From Stigmatella aurantiaca DW4/3-1 (GTDB lineage Bacteria > Myxococcota > Myxococcia > Myxococcales > Myxococcaceae), in assembly GCF_000165485.1 (NCBI RefSeq), contig NC_014623.1:5722893-5786892 (forward strand): a stretch of DNA of 64,000 nt, given 5' to 3'. Below are positions 27,206 through 35,131 of the stretch, piece by piece (the first letter of the stretch is position 1; every line of letters begins with the position of its first letter). A program made the position numbers and the translations under genes. Below the pieces are notes generated by a model. It searched no databases and had not been told where the DNA came from. It was given only the letters and a program-made list of their open reading frames with translations.

Positions 27206-28753
27206 ATGACGCTGTCACTGAAGACGCAGGTGTTGATCGCCGGGGCGGGTCCCACGGGGCTCACGCTGGCGTGTGAGCTTGCCCGGCGAGGGGTGCACTT
27301 CCGGATCATCGACAAAGCCCCGGAGCCCTTCGCTGGTTCACGAGGCAAGGGCTTGCAGCCTCGCACGCTGGAGATCTTCGAGGATCTCGGCGTCCTCGAT
27401 GCGGTGCTGGCGGCAGGGATGCCGTACCCGCCTCTTCGCGCATACGCGGAAGGCGCCGTGGTGTGGGAAGGGCACATGCACGAGCACCGCGAGCCCTCGC
27501 CCGAGGTCCCCTACCCCAACCCTTGGATGCTTCCCCAGGCGAGGACGGAAAGAATCCTGCGCGAGCGGCTCGCCGAATCCGGCGTCCAGGTGGAGTTCGC
27601 CACCGAGCTGACCGCGCTGGAGCAGGACGCCGAGGGGGTGACCGCGACCTTGCTTCACGCGGGCCAGCCCCAGCAGGTTCGAGCCCGCTATCTGGTGGGG
27701 GCCGACGGTGGGCGCAGCTTCGTGCGCAAGCAGCTCGGTGTGGGCTTCGAGGGCGAAACGCGCGAGAGCGACCGGATGCTGATCGGCGATGTGCAGGTGG
27801 ACGGGCTGGACCGCGCGTACTGGCACACGTGGCCGAAACCCGGAACGCGCACGCTCAGGCTTGGGCTGTGCCCGCTGCCAGGTACGAATCTCTTCCAGTT
27901 CATGGCACCGCTCGGACCCGATGAGGTGCCCGAACTGTCGCTGGAGTCCCTTCAAAAGAGATTCGATTCCGGCTCGGGCCGCTCGGACATCCGGCTGCAC
28001 GGGCTGAACTGGCTGTCTCTGTACCGGGTCAACATCCGCCTGGTGGACCGGTACCGGACCGGCAACGTCTTCCTGGCGGGTGACGCCGCGCACGTGCATT
28101 CCCCGGCGGGCGGCCAGGGGCTCAACACCGGCGTCCAAGACGCCTACAACCTCGGATGGAAGCTGGGCCAGGTGCTGGCCGGTGCCCCTGAGGCACTGCT
28201 GGACAGCTATGAGGAAGAGCGGCGGCCGATCGCGGCGAATGTGCTGGGCCTCAGCACGAAGCTGCACCAGCGCAGCGCGCAGGGAGACCCCAACGCATAC
28301 CAGCGCGGCACCGAAACCCAGCAGTTGGGGCTTCACTACCGGGGCAGTTCCCTGTCCCGGGATGAGCGCGTCTCCCCTCCGGGGCTCCAGGCGGGAGACC
28401 GTGCCCCCGATGCGCCCTGCCACGACAGCTCCGGGGCTCCGGTGCGGTTGTTCGAGACCTTCCGGGGCCCTCACTTCACCGTGTTGGCCTTCGGTGCCTC
28501 TCAGGCCAGTCTGGTGAGCCGGCTCAACGCCCACCGTGAACGGGGCGTTCACGCCTGCTCCGTGGTCCAGCCCGGAACCCCTGCCCACGAGCACACGCTC
28601 GTGGACACACAAGGGCATGTGCACCGCGCTTATGGCGCTCACGAGGGCACGCTCCTGCTGGTCCGGCCAGACGGCTACCTGGGGTGCATCACCCAGCAGC
28701 CCTCCGCCGATTCCCTCCAGGCTTATCTCCGGCAGGTCTCGGCCGACACGTGA
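27206..28753 (+). CDS. FAD-dependent aromatic monooxygenase
   Basis: Group A flavoprotein hydroxylase of 515 residues. It has the FAD-binding GxGxxG (IAGAGPTGLTLA), the DG motif (VGADGGRS) and the GD motif (VFLAGDAAHVHSPAGGQGLN), then a C-terminal thioredoxin-like domain (from about 400: LQAGDRAPDAPCHD) typical of PgaE/MhpA-type enzymes. It uses NAD(P)H and O2 to hydroxylate an aromatic substrate, either as detoxification or tailoring. Start chosen at the ATG 5 bases after AGGAGG; the frame is open for 23 more codons upstream. Likely induced through the TetR-type repressor next door. Confidence 0.92.
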   Translation: MTLSLKTQVLIAGAGPTGLTLACELARRGVHFRIIDKAPEPFAGSRGKGLQPRTLEIFEDLGVLDAVLAAGMPYPPLRAYAEGAVVWEGHMHEHREPSPEVPYPNPWMLPQARTERILRERLAESGVQVEFATELTALEQDAEGVTATLLHAGQPQQVRARYLVGADGGRSFVRKQLGVGFEGETRESDRMLIGDVQVDGLDRAYWHTWPKPGTRTLRLGLCPLPGTNLFQFMAPLGPDEVPELSLESLQKRFDSGSGRSDIRLHGLNWLSLYRVNIRLVDRYRTGNVFLAGDAAHVHSPAGGQGLNTGVQDAYNLGWKLGQVLAGAPEALLDSYEEERRPIAANVLGLSTKLHQRSAQGDPNAYQRGTETQQLGLHYRGSSLSRDERVSPPGLQAGDRAPDAPCHDSSGAPVRLFETFRGPHFTVLAFGASQASLVSRLNAHRERGVHACSVVQPGTPAHEHTLVDTQGHVHRAYGAHEGTLLLVRPDGYLGCITQQPSADSLQAYLRQVSADT

Positions 28754-28755
28754 GG

Positions 28756-28799
28756 GCGGCTCCTTCTCAGAAGAGCCGCCGCCGTCCAGCGGCGGCGGC
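28756..28799. terminator. GC-rich stem-loop between convergent genes
   Basis: GCCGCCGCCG / CGGCGGCGGC with a 5-base loop (28775-28799), plus an overlapping alternative GGCGGCT/AGCCGCC stem (28756-28780). Located between the ends of the monooxygenase and pirin genes. No T-run follows on either strand, so termination strength is uncertain. Confidence 0.45.
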
Positions 28800-28808
28800 A
28801 GTGATTCC

Positions 28809-29504
28809 TCAGGCCAGATCGAAGAGCAGGGCTTCCATCGGCTCGGACGCCTGGAGTTCCAGCGCCGACTCGTCGGACACGGCCACGCCGTCCCCCGCCT
28901 TCACGGGCACCCCATTGAGCGTCCCGGCGCCGCGCGCCACCTGCAACCAGGCGTGCCGTCCGGGAGCCAGCGTGTGCCTGGCCTTCTCGCCCTGACCCAA
29001 GAGCGTGCTGTACAGCCGCAGGTCTTGGTGCACTTTCAGCGAGCCGTCCTTGCCTTCGGGCGACACCACGAGCCGGAAGCCTCCTTGGCGCTCCTCGCGC
29101 GAGAAGAACTTCTGCTCATAGTCTGGCTTCAGCCCCTTGCGCTCGGGGAGAACCCAGATTTGCAGGAAGTGCACCTCCTCGTCCTCGCGGTTGACCTCGC
29201 TGTGCAACACACCCGTGCCCGCCGTCATCCGCTGCATCTCGCCCGCGCGCAGCACACCCACCGAGCCCATGCTGTCCCGGTGTTCGAGCTGCCCGGAGAG
29301 CACATAGGTGATGATCTCCATGTCCCGGTGGGGATGCGTCCCGAAGCCGCTGCGCCCGGCCACCCGGTCCTCGTTGATGACGCGCAGGGCGCGAAAGCCC
29401 ATGAACGAGGGATCGTAGTAGTCCGAGAACGAGAAGGTGTGGTGAGAGTCCAACCACTCGTGGTTCGCATGTCCGCGTGCTTCCGAGTTCCTGAGCGTCA
29501 GCAT
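28809..29504 (-). CDS. Pirin family protein
   Basis: Bicupin of 231 residues with the pirin signature in the first cupin: FGTHPHRDMEIITYVLSGQLEH (His-rich metal site) and later GVLHSEVNRE. Family members bind iron or copper and some are quercetinases; the substrate here is unknown. The start, MLTLRNSEARG, follows GGAGA. It is convergent with the flavin monooxygenase. Confidence 0.92.
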   Translation of the reverse strand: MLTLRNSEARGHANHEWLDSHHTFSFSDYYDPSFMGFRALRVINEDRVAGRSGFGTHPHRDMEIITYVLSGQLEHRDSMGSVGVLRAGEMQRMTAGTGVLHSEVNREDEEVHFLQIWVLPERKGLKPDYEQKFFSREERQGGFRLVVSPEGKDGSLKVHQDLRLYSTLLGQGEKARHTLAPGRHAWLQVARGAGTLNGVPVKAGDGVAVSDESALELQASEPMEALLFDLA

Positions 29505-29790
29505 GATGTTGTTTCTCCTTCGCCACTCATAGTGGGGGCGCGGAGGGCACTGCACCAGCCGCCCGGGACGGGACACATTGTTCCAGCGATAGGACAAACG
29601 CTTCAGCCGCCAGGGACACCAGCAGATGGATCCGGAGACCTATCTGCTGCCAGCTGGGGAATGGATCACTGCACCCGCCGACAGTGGAGACGAAGACCAG
29701 CGAACTCCCCGAATAACCGTCGCTGTACTCGATGCCAATCACGGTTTCATTGGGCGCGGCCTGGTGGACCGGATTCAGGTCGGACTCCTC

Positions 29791-30220
29791 CACCCGCCCA
29801 GAGAACTCGAGCGGGATTCCGAGCGCCAGTTCCTCGGCGCCGAACTCCCGGCTGCCATGGAGCGGCTCGCCCGCGCAGGTGCATCGTCCCTCTTTGGCCG
29901 GGATGAGGCGAATGCCCTCTCCAGCGGGAGCGAACAGGAGGGGCTGGCGGCTCATGAAGGGATCACCCAGAGGCAGGCCCAAGGGCTCGCCTGGACGGGT
30001 GAAGTCCGGCGCGTTGCGGGAGCACGACCTCCCGGCCCGAGAGCAGCCCGTGCAACAGCAGCCGCTCGCCACTGCGGGTAGCCAGGGTGTGGGTGACGAT
30101 GGCCGGGGCGGGGATGAGGCAGGCGGAGGGACGCTGCCCACGCGGCTTCGGATCTGCAGCCGTGGACACATCCGCCGTCGCCAGGGGGGTACGGGGGTCG
30201 CGAGCACCAGGGCGGGACAC
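29791..30220 (-). pseudogene. Frameshifted N-terminal FHA-like remnant of a sigma-54-type regulator
   Basis: Two adjacent minus-strand frames together read like the N-terminus of FHA-containing sigma-54 activators common in myxobacteria. Frame one (about 30220-30010) gives IVTHTLATRSGERLLLHGLL then SGREVVLP. After a frameshift near 30000-30015 the second gives LPLGDPFMSRQPLLFAP (the Ser-Arg pair of FHA domains), EGRCTCAGEPL and ELALGIPLEFSGRV. It stops there: no ATPase domain follows. A degraded, truncated gene is the best explanation. This rests on pattern memory rather than alignment. The flanks at 29505-29790 and 30221-30298 hold nothing I recognise. Confidence 0.45.
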
Positions 30221-30298
30221 CCTCGCGACTGTAGCCGCCTTGCTCCCCGAATGCGGCTCGTTTCACCACTGAGCACGCCAACACGGAACTTCTGTCAC

Positions 30299-30898
30299 TC
30301 AGGCACGCTGCTCACTTTGTCCCCCACTGGGCGCCGTCACCCGCTCGAATGACACGCCCAAGTTCCCGACCTTCTCGAGAGCTGCCTTGACCTCCTCCGA
30401 CACGATGAACGCAGTCTTGAACTTCTTCAGCCGAAAGACATGTGCACCCTCAGTCTTCGAGGGGTCGATTCGCAGGCCGTAGATCCAGCGGTACTCACCC
30501 TCGTATTCAGGAAAAGAGCCCTCGGGATAGTGCTGCACTTCTCGGCAGTTCGCTTCATCGATGCAATCAATAACCTTGGTTGCATTAACAACGAAGTACC
30601 GTTCGGGCTCTCCCTCTATCGACACCGGAAGAAGCTGAACGTCATCGGGAGCCAGTGTTTTGAAAACATTCGCAACGGTTTCGCTGGCGATGGGGGCTGC
30701 TTCAATCACAGAAAAATCAAACGTCCGCTTTCTACCAGGATGTGCGATGCGTGCCTTGAGGGCTCCCAGGTCAGGAAGGACGCGACCATCCGCGAACATC
30801 CAAGGCTCGTCAAACGCCTCTCCAGAATCCCGTGTCGGCGTCTCAAGGAGCCACCGTGGCACATCTCCAAGCTCCACCAAGTAGAAATGGCGTTCCAC
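30299..30898 (-). CDS. Imm11-family (DUF1629-like) immunity protein
   Basis: 199 residues with the imm11 pattern of myxobacterial immunity proteins: an N-terminal FYLVELGDVPRW, SETVANVFKTLAPDDVQLLPV, RYFVVNATKVIDCID and YGLRIDPSKTEGAHVFRL. Starts at GTG one base after the stop of the ruined AHH toxin gene, preceded by GGAGGGTTGAG, as toxin-immunity pairs usually are. Base composition is visibly lower in GC than the flanks, suggesting acquisition. The frame is intact, so it may still protect against a sibling's toxin. The imm11 family match is from recalled motifs. Confidence 0.75.
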   Translation of the reverse strand: MERHFYLVELGDVPRWLLETPTRDSGEAFDEPWMFADGRVLPDLGALKARIAHPGRKRTFDFSVIEAAPIASETVANVFKTLAPDDVQLLPVSIEGEPERYFVVNATKVIDCIDEANCREVQHYPEGSFPEYEGEYRWIYGLRIDPSKTEGAHVFRLKKFKTAFIVSEEVKAALEKVGNLGVSFERVTAPSGGQSEQRA

Positions 30899-30899
30899 C

Positions 30900-31935
30900 T
30901 CAACCCTCCACCTTCACAATGAAACTCCGCAACTCGGAGCCTTGCGTCAGAAGCTCGTTGGCTATCCTCGCAAGCTCCTTCATCAAACTGGCCCGGCAGC
31001 TCTCCGTCGTTTGGCAGCGCGCAACCGAACGTTCAAGGCGCCGAACTACCGCCCGGTGATACATTTCAGGGTGAGGCCCCTCATGTCCCTTGAGCCTCAC
31101 CTTGTTGGCAGCGTCTTCAAGCGTCATCCCGGCCTTCTCGAGCTGGGGTTCTTGTTCGTGCAGATGTGATGAACGGGACCAGAGTCATCGCCCGGATACC
31201 GCCCGTCCAAGTACATCGCAAGAGCAGCAGCAGCCCCCAGGGCGAGCGCGACGTTGAGCACTCCAGCGGCGGGCATCGCGATTGACGACACGCCACCATT
31301 CAGCGCCGCCCCGAGCTGGAATCCCGCCTCGGCCTGTCCTCGAAGCGCGGCCTGGGAGAAGCCGGGAAGCCTTGGACCCTGCGACGCCATCGCACTCTTT
31401 CCACTCAAGACCGTCGTGACGAGCAACACCAAGACGCGCATGCCGTTCGTGCCGAGCACCTTTCCGAAGCGGTGGCCGATGCCTGCAACTCGATGACGCT
31501 CGTGGCTCTCTCCGCGTCGTCCCACAACTGGGCGAAGCCGCGACCCATCTCCCAGACCGGCACCACTCCGAGATAGGCCACCATCGCTGCCGTCAGTGCC
31601 ACCGCGATGACCTTGGTGACGGGCTCGGGAAGGGCCATTGTGAGTCATCTGGGTCGGGGCAGATGCGCGCATACAACGACTCGGGGGTGCCGACCACCCC
31701 CGAATCCGCGATGCCTTTGGAGGATGCGAGCAGGGTCCTGGACCGGGCCCATCCACGTTGGTCCGCCGCATCGGTCTCGCGAAAGGCAACGTCCATGCGC
31801 AGGTCGAGGATGAACTGTGTGAGGGCTGACTTGAACTCGTCCTCTCCCCCACGTGTAGAGGGCCGGAGCGCTGATGCCGGTCTCGATCGAGATCGCCGTC
31901 ACGTTCGCGTCGGGGGCCACGAGCAGCTTCACAAA
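30900..31935 (-). pseudogene. Degraded AHH-nuclease polymorphic toxin (SitA-like)
   Basis: Pieces of one toxin lie in order in shifting frames. First comes LLVAPDANVTAISIETG (about 31930), then DEFKSALTQFILDLR (about 31841-31797), then ALPEPVTKVIAVALTAAMVA (about 31636) through DDAERATSVIELQ. Next is HRFGKVLGTNGMRVLVLLVT with MASQGPRLPGFSQAALRGQA (31480 onward). The AHH nuclease end reads VHHICTNKN, then TGA at 31124-31126. In another frame it continues as EKAGMTLEDAANKVRLKG, HEGPHPEMYHR and onward to 30900. I count at least four frameshifts and a likely deletion in the nuclease core, so it cannot make active toxin. Sit toxins are outer-membrane-exchange effectors in myxobacteria; that link is inferred. 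Confidence 0.7.
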
Positions 31936-31950
31936 GTGGCAACAAGAGAA

Positions 31951-31984
31951 AAGGGCTTGGGAGCTGACTGTCTCCCAAGCCCTT
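31951..31984 (-). terminator. Terminator of the tRNA-Thr gene
   Basis: Perfect 13-bp stem (AAGGGCTTGGGAG / CTCCCAAGCCCTT) with an 8-base loop, followed on the minus strand by TTCTCTTG. It begins 8 bases after the tRNA 3' CCA and marks the boundary with the degraded toxin region. Confidence 0.9.
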
Positions 31985-31992
31985 GATTTCTT

Positions 31993-32068
<76 letters not shown>

Positions 32069-32082
32069 GCGGCGTGGCGGGG

Positions 32083-32111
32083 CGAATACCATGCACTTTT
32101 CCACAGGGCAA
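32083..32111 (-). promoter_or_regulatory. Promoter of tRNA-Thr
   Basis: TTGCCC, 17-base spacer, TATTCG on the minus strand; predicted start about 7 bases before the mature tRNA 5' end. Good spacing for a stable-RNA promoter. Confidence 0.6.
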
Positions 32112-32228
32112 CCGGTTTTGATCGCGCGCGCTTGCCCGCCCCCTTATCTCTCTGGGTTCGTGACACGGCGCGTTGCCTAAGTGCCTGACATTTCACGAGT
32201 TTTTAACCCGAAATCGTTTCCGGGGCGA

Positions 32229-32258
32229 TTGATTCCCTGATCCGCCTGTGCGCATAAC
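32229..32258 (+). promoter_or_regulatory. Possible promoter of the glutamate dehydrogenase gene
   Basis: TTGATT, 18-base spacer, CATAAC, about 45 bases upstream of the ATG. The consensus match is partial. The rest of the 32112-32302 gap shows only AT-rich patches (for example GAGTTTTTAACC) and the Shine-Dalgarno AAGGAG. Confidence 0.35.
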
Positions 32259-32302
32259 CGCCTGAGCAACACGCTTCGCCCTCACGCAAGGAGCACGTTT
32301 CC

Positions 32303-33853
32303 ATGGCCAGCGAAGAAAACTTCATGCGCGCCCCGGCCCGATCCCCCAAGCGCACCGTCTACACGGAGGCGATGGAGATCTTCGACCGCGCCGCCGATCT
32401 CATCGGTCTCGACAAGCGCGTTCGTCTGGAGCTCGAAGAGCCCGACTACGAGCACATCTTCTACGTCACCACCAAGCTCAAGGACCGCCTCGTCCCCCTG
32501 CCGGCCCAGGACGGCAAGGCCTTCTCGGACCTGCCCGTCACCCAGGTGCGCAACCCCGAGGGCCTGGAGCGTCTGGCCGATGGGAAGATCATCCTCAATG
32601 GCCGTGCCCTGCTCGGCTCGGATGTCGCCATCCGCCGGGGCCACCTGCGCCTGCCCGATGGAGGTGTCTACCAACTCGTCCCCGGCGAGTCCCAACGCTT
32701 CAAGGCCTACCGCGTCCAGCACAACCAAGCCCGCGGCCCCTATAAAGGAGGCATCCGCTACCACCGCGAGGTGTCCCTGGACCTCTTCAAGGCCCTGGCC
32801 GCGGAGATGACCTGGAAGACGGCCATCTCCGAGGTCCCCTTCGGCGGCGGCAAGGGCGGCATCCAGATCGATCCGCGCCAGTACGGCAAGGAGGAGCTGG
32901 AGAACATCACCTTGCGCTTCATGTACAAGCTCAAGAACCTCATCGGGCCCAACATCGACATCCCCGCCCCGGACGTGGGCACCAACGGGGAGATCATGGC
33001 CCTCATGTACCGGCAGTACTCGGACGGTGAGCGCGAGCGCCACCACCTGCGCGGCATCGTCACCGGCAAGGACGTGCGCATCGGCGGCTCCGAGGGCCGC
33101 GCCAAGGCCACCGGCCAGGGCGTCGCCTTCTGCATCGAGGACTACTACGCCGATCGCGGCGAGTCCGTGAAGGGGAAGACCTTCATCCTCCAGGGCTTCG
33201 GCAACGTGGGCAGCCACGGCGCCGCCATCCTCTCCAGCATGGGCGCCCGCCTGCTGGCCGTGAACGACGCCGACGGCACCATCTTCAACGGGGATGGCAT
33301 CGACGTGAACGCGCTCATGGCCTACGTCCAGGATCCGCAGAACCTCAAGCGCAGCGTCCTCGGCTTCCCGGGCGCCCAGCGCATCGAGAAGAAGGACCTC
33401 TGGGACATTCAGGCAGACATCCTGCTGCCCGCGGCACTCGGCGGGGAGATCACCGCGGGCATCGCCGAGCGGCTCAAGGTCAAGCTCGTCGCCGAGGGCG
33501 CCAACGGCCCCACCACCCCCGAGGCCGACCGCGTGCTCCTCAAGCGCGGCATCGATCTCATCCCGGACATCATCGCCAACGCGGGCGGTGTGACGGTGAG
33601 CTACTACGAGTGGATCCAGAACAAGCGCATGGAGCGCTGGAGCGAGGCCGAGGTGGATCAGCGCCTGGAGAAGGCGATGAAGCGCAACTACCGCATCATC
33701 CGCGACATCTCCCGCAACCAGCCGCGCAAGACCGAGATGCATGACAGCCGTCCGTACTGCATCGGCAAGAGCGTGGACCCGCGCTGCGCCGCGATGATCC
33801 TCGCCCTCAAGCGCATCGAGGCCCACTACCTCCTCGAAGGCTTCTCGCAGTAG
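32303..33853 (+). CDS. gdhA: Glu/Leu-type dehydrogenase, probably glutamate dehydrogenase
   Basis: Interconverts glutamate and 2-oxoglutarate with ammonia. The substrate domain carries GPYKGGIRYH and PFGGGKGGI (substrate and catalytic Lys residues), and the Rossmann domain GFGNVGSHGA. At 516 residues it is about 70-90 longer than common bacterial enzymes. The excess lies mostly in residues about 55-125, where a segment with FSDLPVTQVRNPEGLERL and LNGRALLGSDVAIRRGHLRL precedes the FKAYRVQHN block. Leucine or other amino-acid specificity cannot be excluded. AAGGAG sits 10 bases ahead of the ATG. Confidence 0.85.
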   Translation: MASEENFMRAPARSPKRTVYTEAMEIFDRAADLIGLDKRVRLELEEPDYEHIFYVTTKLKDRLVPLPAQDGKAFSDLPVTQVRNPEGLERLADGKIILNGRALLGSDVAIRRGHLRLPDGGVYQLVPGESQRFKAYRVQHNQARGPYKGGIRYHREVSLDLFKALAAEMTWKTAISEVPFGGGKGGIQIDPRQYGKEELENITLRFMYKLKNLIGPNIDIPAPDVGTNGEIMALMYRQYSDGERERHHLRGIVTGKDVRIGGSEGRAKATGQGVAFCIEDYYADRGESVKGKTFILQGFGNVGSHGAAILSSMGARLLAVNDADGTIFNGDGIDVNALMAYVQDPQNLKRSVLGFPGAQRIEKKDLWDIQADILLPAALGGEITAGIAERLKVKLVAEGANGPTTPEADRVLLKRGIDLIPDIIANAGGVTVSYYEWIQNKRMERWSEAEVDQRLEKAMKRNYRIIRDISRNQPRKTEMHDSRPYCIGKSVDPRCAAMILALKRIEAHYLLEGFSQ

Positions 33854-33892
33854 GCCCCCGCCGCCGCCTTGGGCGGCCGCGAGCCTCTTCCT

Positions 33893-33921
33893 GGGCACGG
33901 TCCGTTTCGCGGGCCGTGCCC
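33893..33921. terminator. Terminator between convergent gdhA and PilZ genes
   Basis: GGGCACGGTCC / GGGCCGTGCCC, 11-bp stem with one G-T pair and a 7-base loop, followed by TTCG on the plus strand. It serves gdhA and possibly the PilZ gene ending 9 bases away. Confidence 0.65.
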
Positions 33922-33929
33922 TTCGTCCG

Positions 33930-34277
33930 TCAGTGCATCACCCGCTCGCGGTCCACCAGCAGCAGGGGCGCGTCATCCTGCGTCTCGTAGGCGACGACCC
34001 GCAGGCCCACGCCGCGGCTGTTGCCCTCCCGCCCATCCTTGCGCCCGTAGGCCAACGCCACCTGGTAGCGCACCTCGCACAGGCACGTCATCTCCGTGCC
34101 GTCCTCCCCCGCGAAGGTGACCTTCAGCTTCTCGCCCAGCGGCATGGGCTCGCGCGTCTCCACGAACATGCCTCGGGCACTGATGTTGCGTCCGATGCCC
34201 CGCGTCATTCCATCCCGCGTGCTCAAGTACACCGTGAAAACCTTGTCGAACCGAAGGTTTGAGCGCCGTTCTTCCAC
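33930..34277 (-). CDS. PilZ-domain protein
   Basis: A 115-residue stand-alone PilZ domain. It has the Arg-rich RRSNLRF (RxxxR form) and NISARGMFVE ((D/N)xSxxG), the two halves of a cyclic di-GMP site. GTG start (VEERRSNLRF) is chosen because GGGAGG lies 11 bases upstream; the longer frame adds about 95 unconvincing residues. It could read the signal controlled by the HD-GYP protein at 6485-7684. An inverted repeat lies upstream. Confidence 0.85.
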   Translation of the reverse strand: MEERRSNLRFDKVFTVYLSTRDGMTRGIGRNISARGMFVETREPMPLGEKLKVTFAGEDGTEMTCLCEVRYQVALAYGRKDGREGNSRGVGLRVVAYETQDDAPLLLVDRERVMH

Positions 34278-34314
34278 GCGAGCATGCCTCCCAGAGGGGG
34301 TTGATGCGCTCAAC

Positions 34315-34335
34315 CTACATGGTGGTTTCATGTAG
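34315..34335. promoter_or_regulatory. Inverted repeat CTACATG-N7-CATGTAG upstream of the PilZ gene
   Basis: Perfect 7-bp arms, centred about 48 bases before the PilZ GTG. On the minus strand a TTGACT overlaps its distal edge, so the repeat would fall in the spacer of a possible promoter (TTGACT-16-TAGGTT), a natural operator position. Speculative. Confidence 0.4.
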
Positions 34336-34428
34336 TCAAAATATCCACCCTGGTATACCTTGACGCACCCTGTCGCCCCCCTCCGGAATCGCGCGGCGGC
34401 GGACAGAGGGGGCGTGGAGCCCGGTATC

Positions 34429-35109
34429 ATGGGCTTTGGTTTGATCCCCTCCCCTCCCTGGAAAGCCCGCGCCGTGATCCGTTGCCTCCTGGTCCTCTGC
34501 TTGCTGCTGCCCGCGTTCGCCCATGCGGATGTGGACCCCCGCTTCGCCCGGCTGAGGGACACCGCCGAGCCCCTGGGGGGATTGGGGGCGTTTCTCGAGC
34601 GCTACATCGGTGAGTGCGGAAGCCTGTTCGCCTCCTCGGACTGCCGCACCAAGGCGGACGCCTTCCGCAAGCACTACCGGGGCAAGCGGATGTACATGAT
34701 CGTCACCGAGGAAGTGGCGACCATGGTCGCCCCCGGCGCCTACCAGCCGAACAGCGGCAACTTCTCCATCCACGTCACCCCGTCCTTCCCCGGCGGCCGC
34801 TACACCCTCACCGAGGGCACCCCCAAGAAGACGGACGCCGAGGGCAACCCCCTCCTGCCGGTGATGACCGTGACCGGGACATCGCCCCGAGGCTGGAACG
34901 GCGGCGTGTTCTCGCGGCTGTTCTCCTCCAAGGGCGTCCGGGTCCAGGTCATCTTCACGCCGCTGGACATCTGGAGCCTGCCCCACCCCAGCGGAGGGAA
35001 GACTTTCGGGGTGTCCGCGCGCATCGAGGCCCTGCTCGTGACGGAGGGGCGCACCGGCCAGGAGCTGGGCCTGTGGCTCGACGGGAAGGACGCCCCCAAG
35101 AAGAAGTAG
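34429..35109 (+). CDS. Secreted hypothetical protein (DUF6066-like)
   Basis: Export signal near the N-terminus: positive stretch KARAVIR, hydrophobic CLLVLCLLLPA, cleavage after AHA. The mature part of about 190 residues includes a Cys pair (GECGSLFASSDC) and ends in Lys-rich KDAPKKK. No catalytic motif seen; resembles proteins conserved among myxobacteria. ATG at 34429 has GGAG nearby; a GTG at 34474 would give a tidier signal peptide, and the frame extends up to 34360. Confidence 0.75.
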   Translation: MGFGLIPSPPWKARAVIRCLLVLCLLLPAFAHADVDPRFARLRDTAEPLGGLGAFLERYIGECGSLFASSDCRTKADAFRKHYRGKRMYMIVTEEVATMVAPGAYQPNSGNFSIHVTPSFPGGRYTLTEGTPKKTDAEGNPLLPVMTVTGTSPRGWNGGVFSRLFSSKGVRVQVIFTPLDIWSLPHPSGGKTFGVSARIEALLVTEGRTGQELGLWLDGKDAPKKK

Positions 35110-35131
35110 GCCTCCCCCGGCCGGGAGCCCG

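Noticed and set aside
29626-30352. Plus-strand open frames in the pirin-imm11 gap (151 and 206 codons)
   Set aside because: They have no recognisable motif, no good Shine-Dalgarno, and are antisense to the FHA-like remnant, which fits better.
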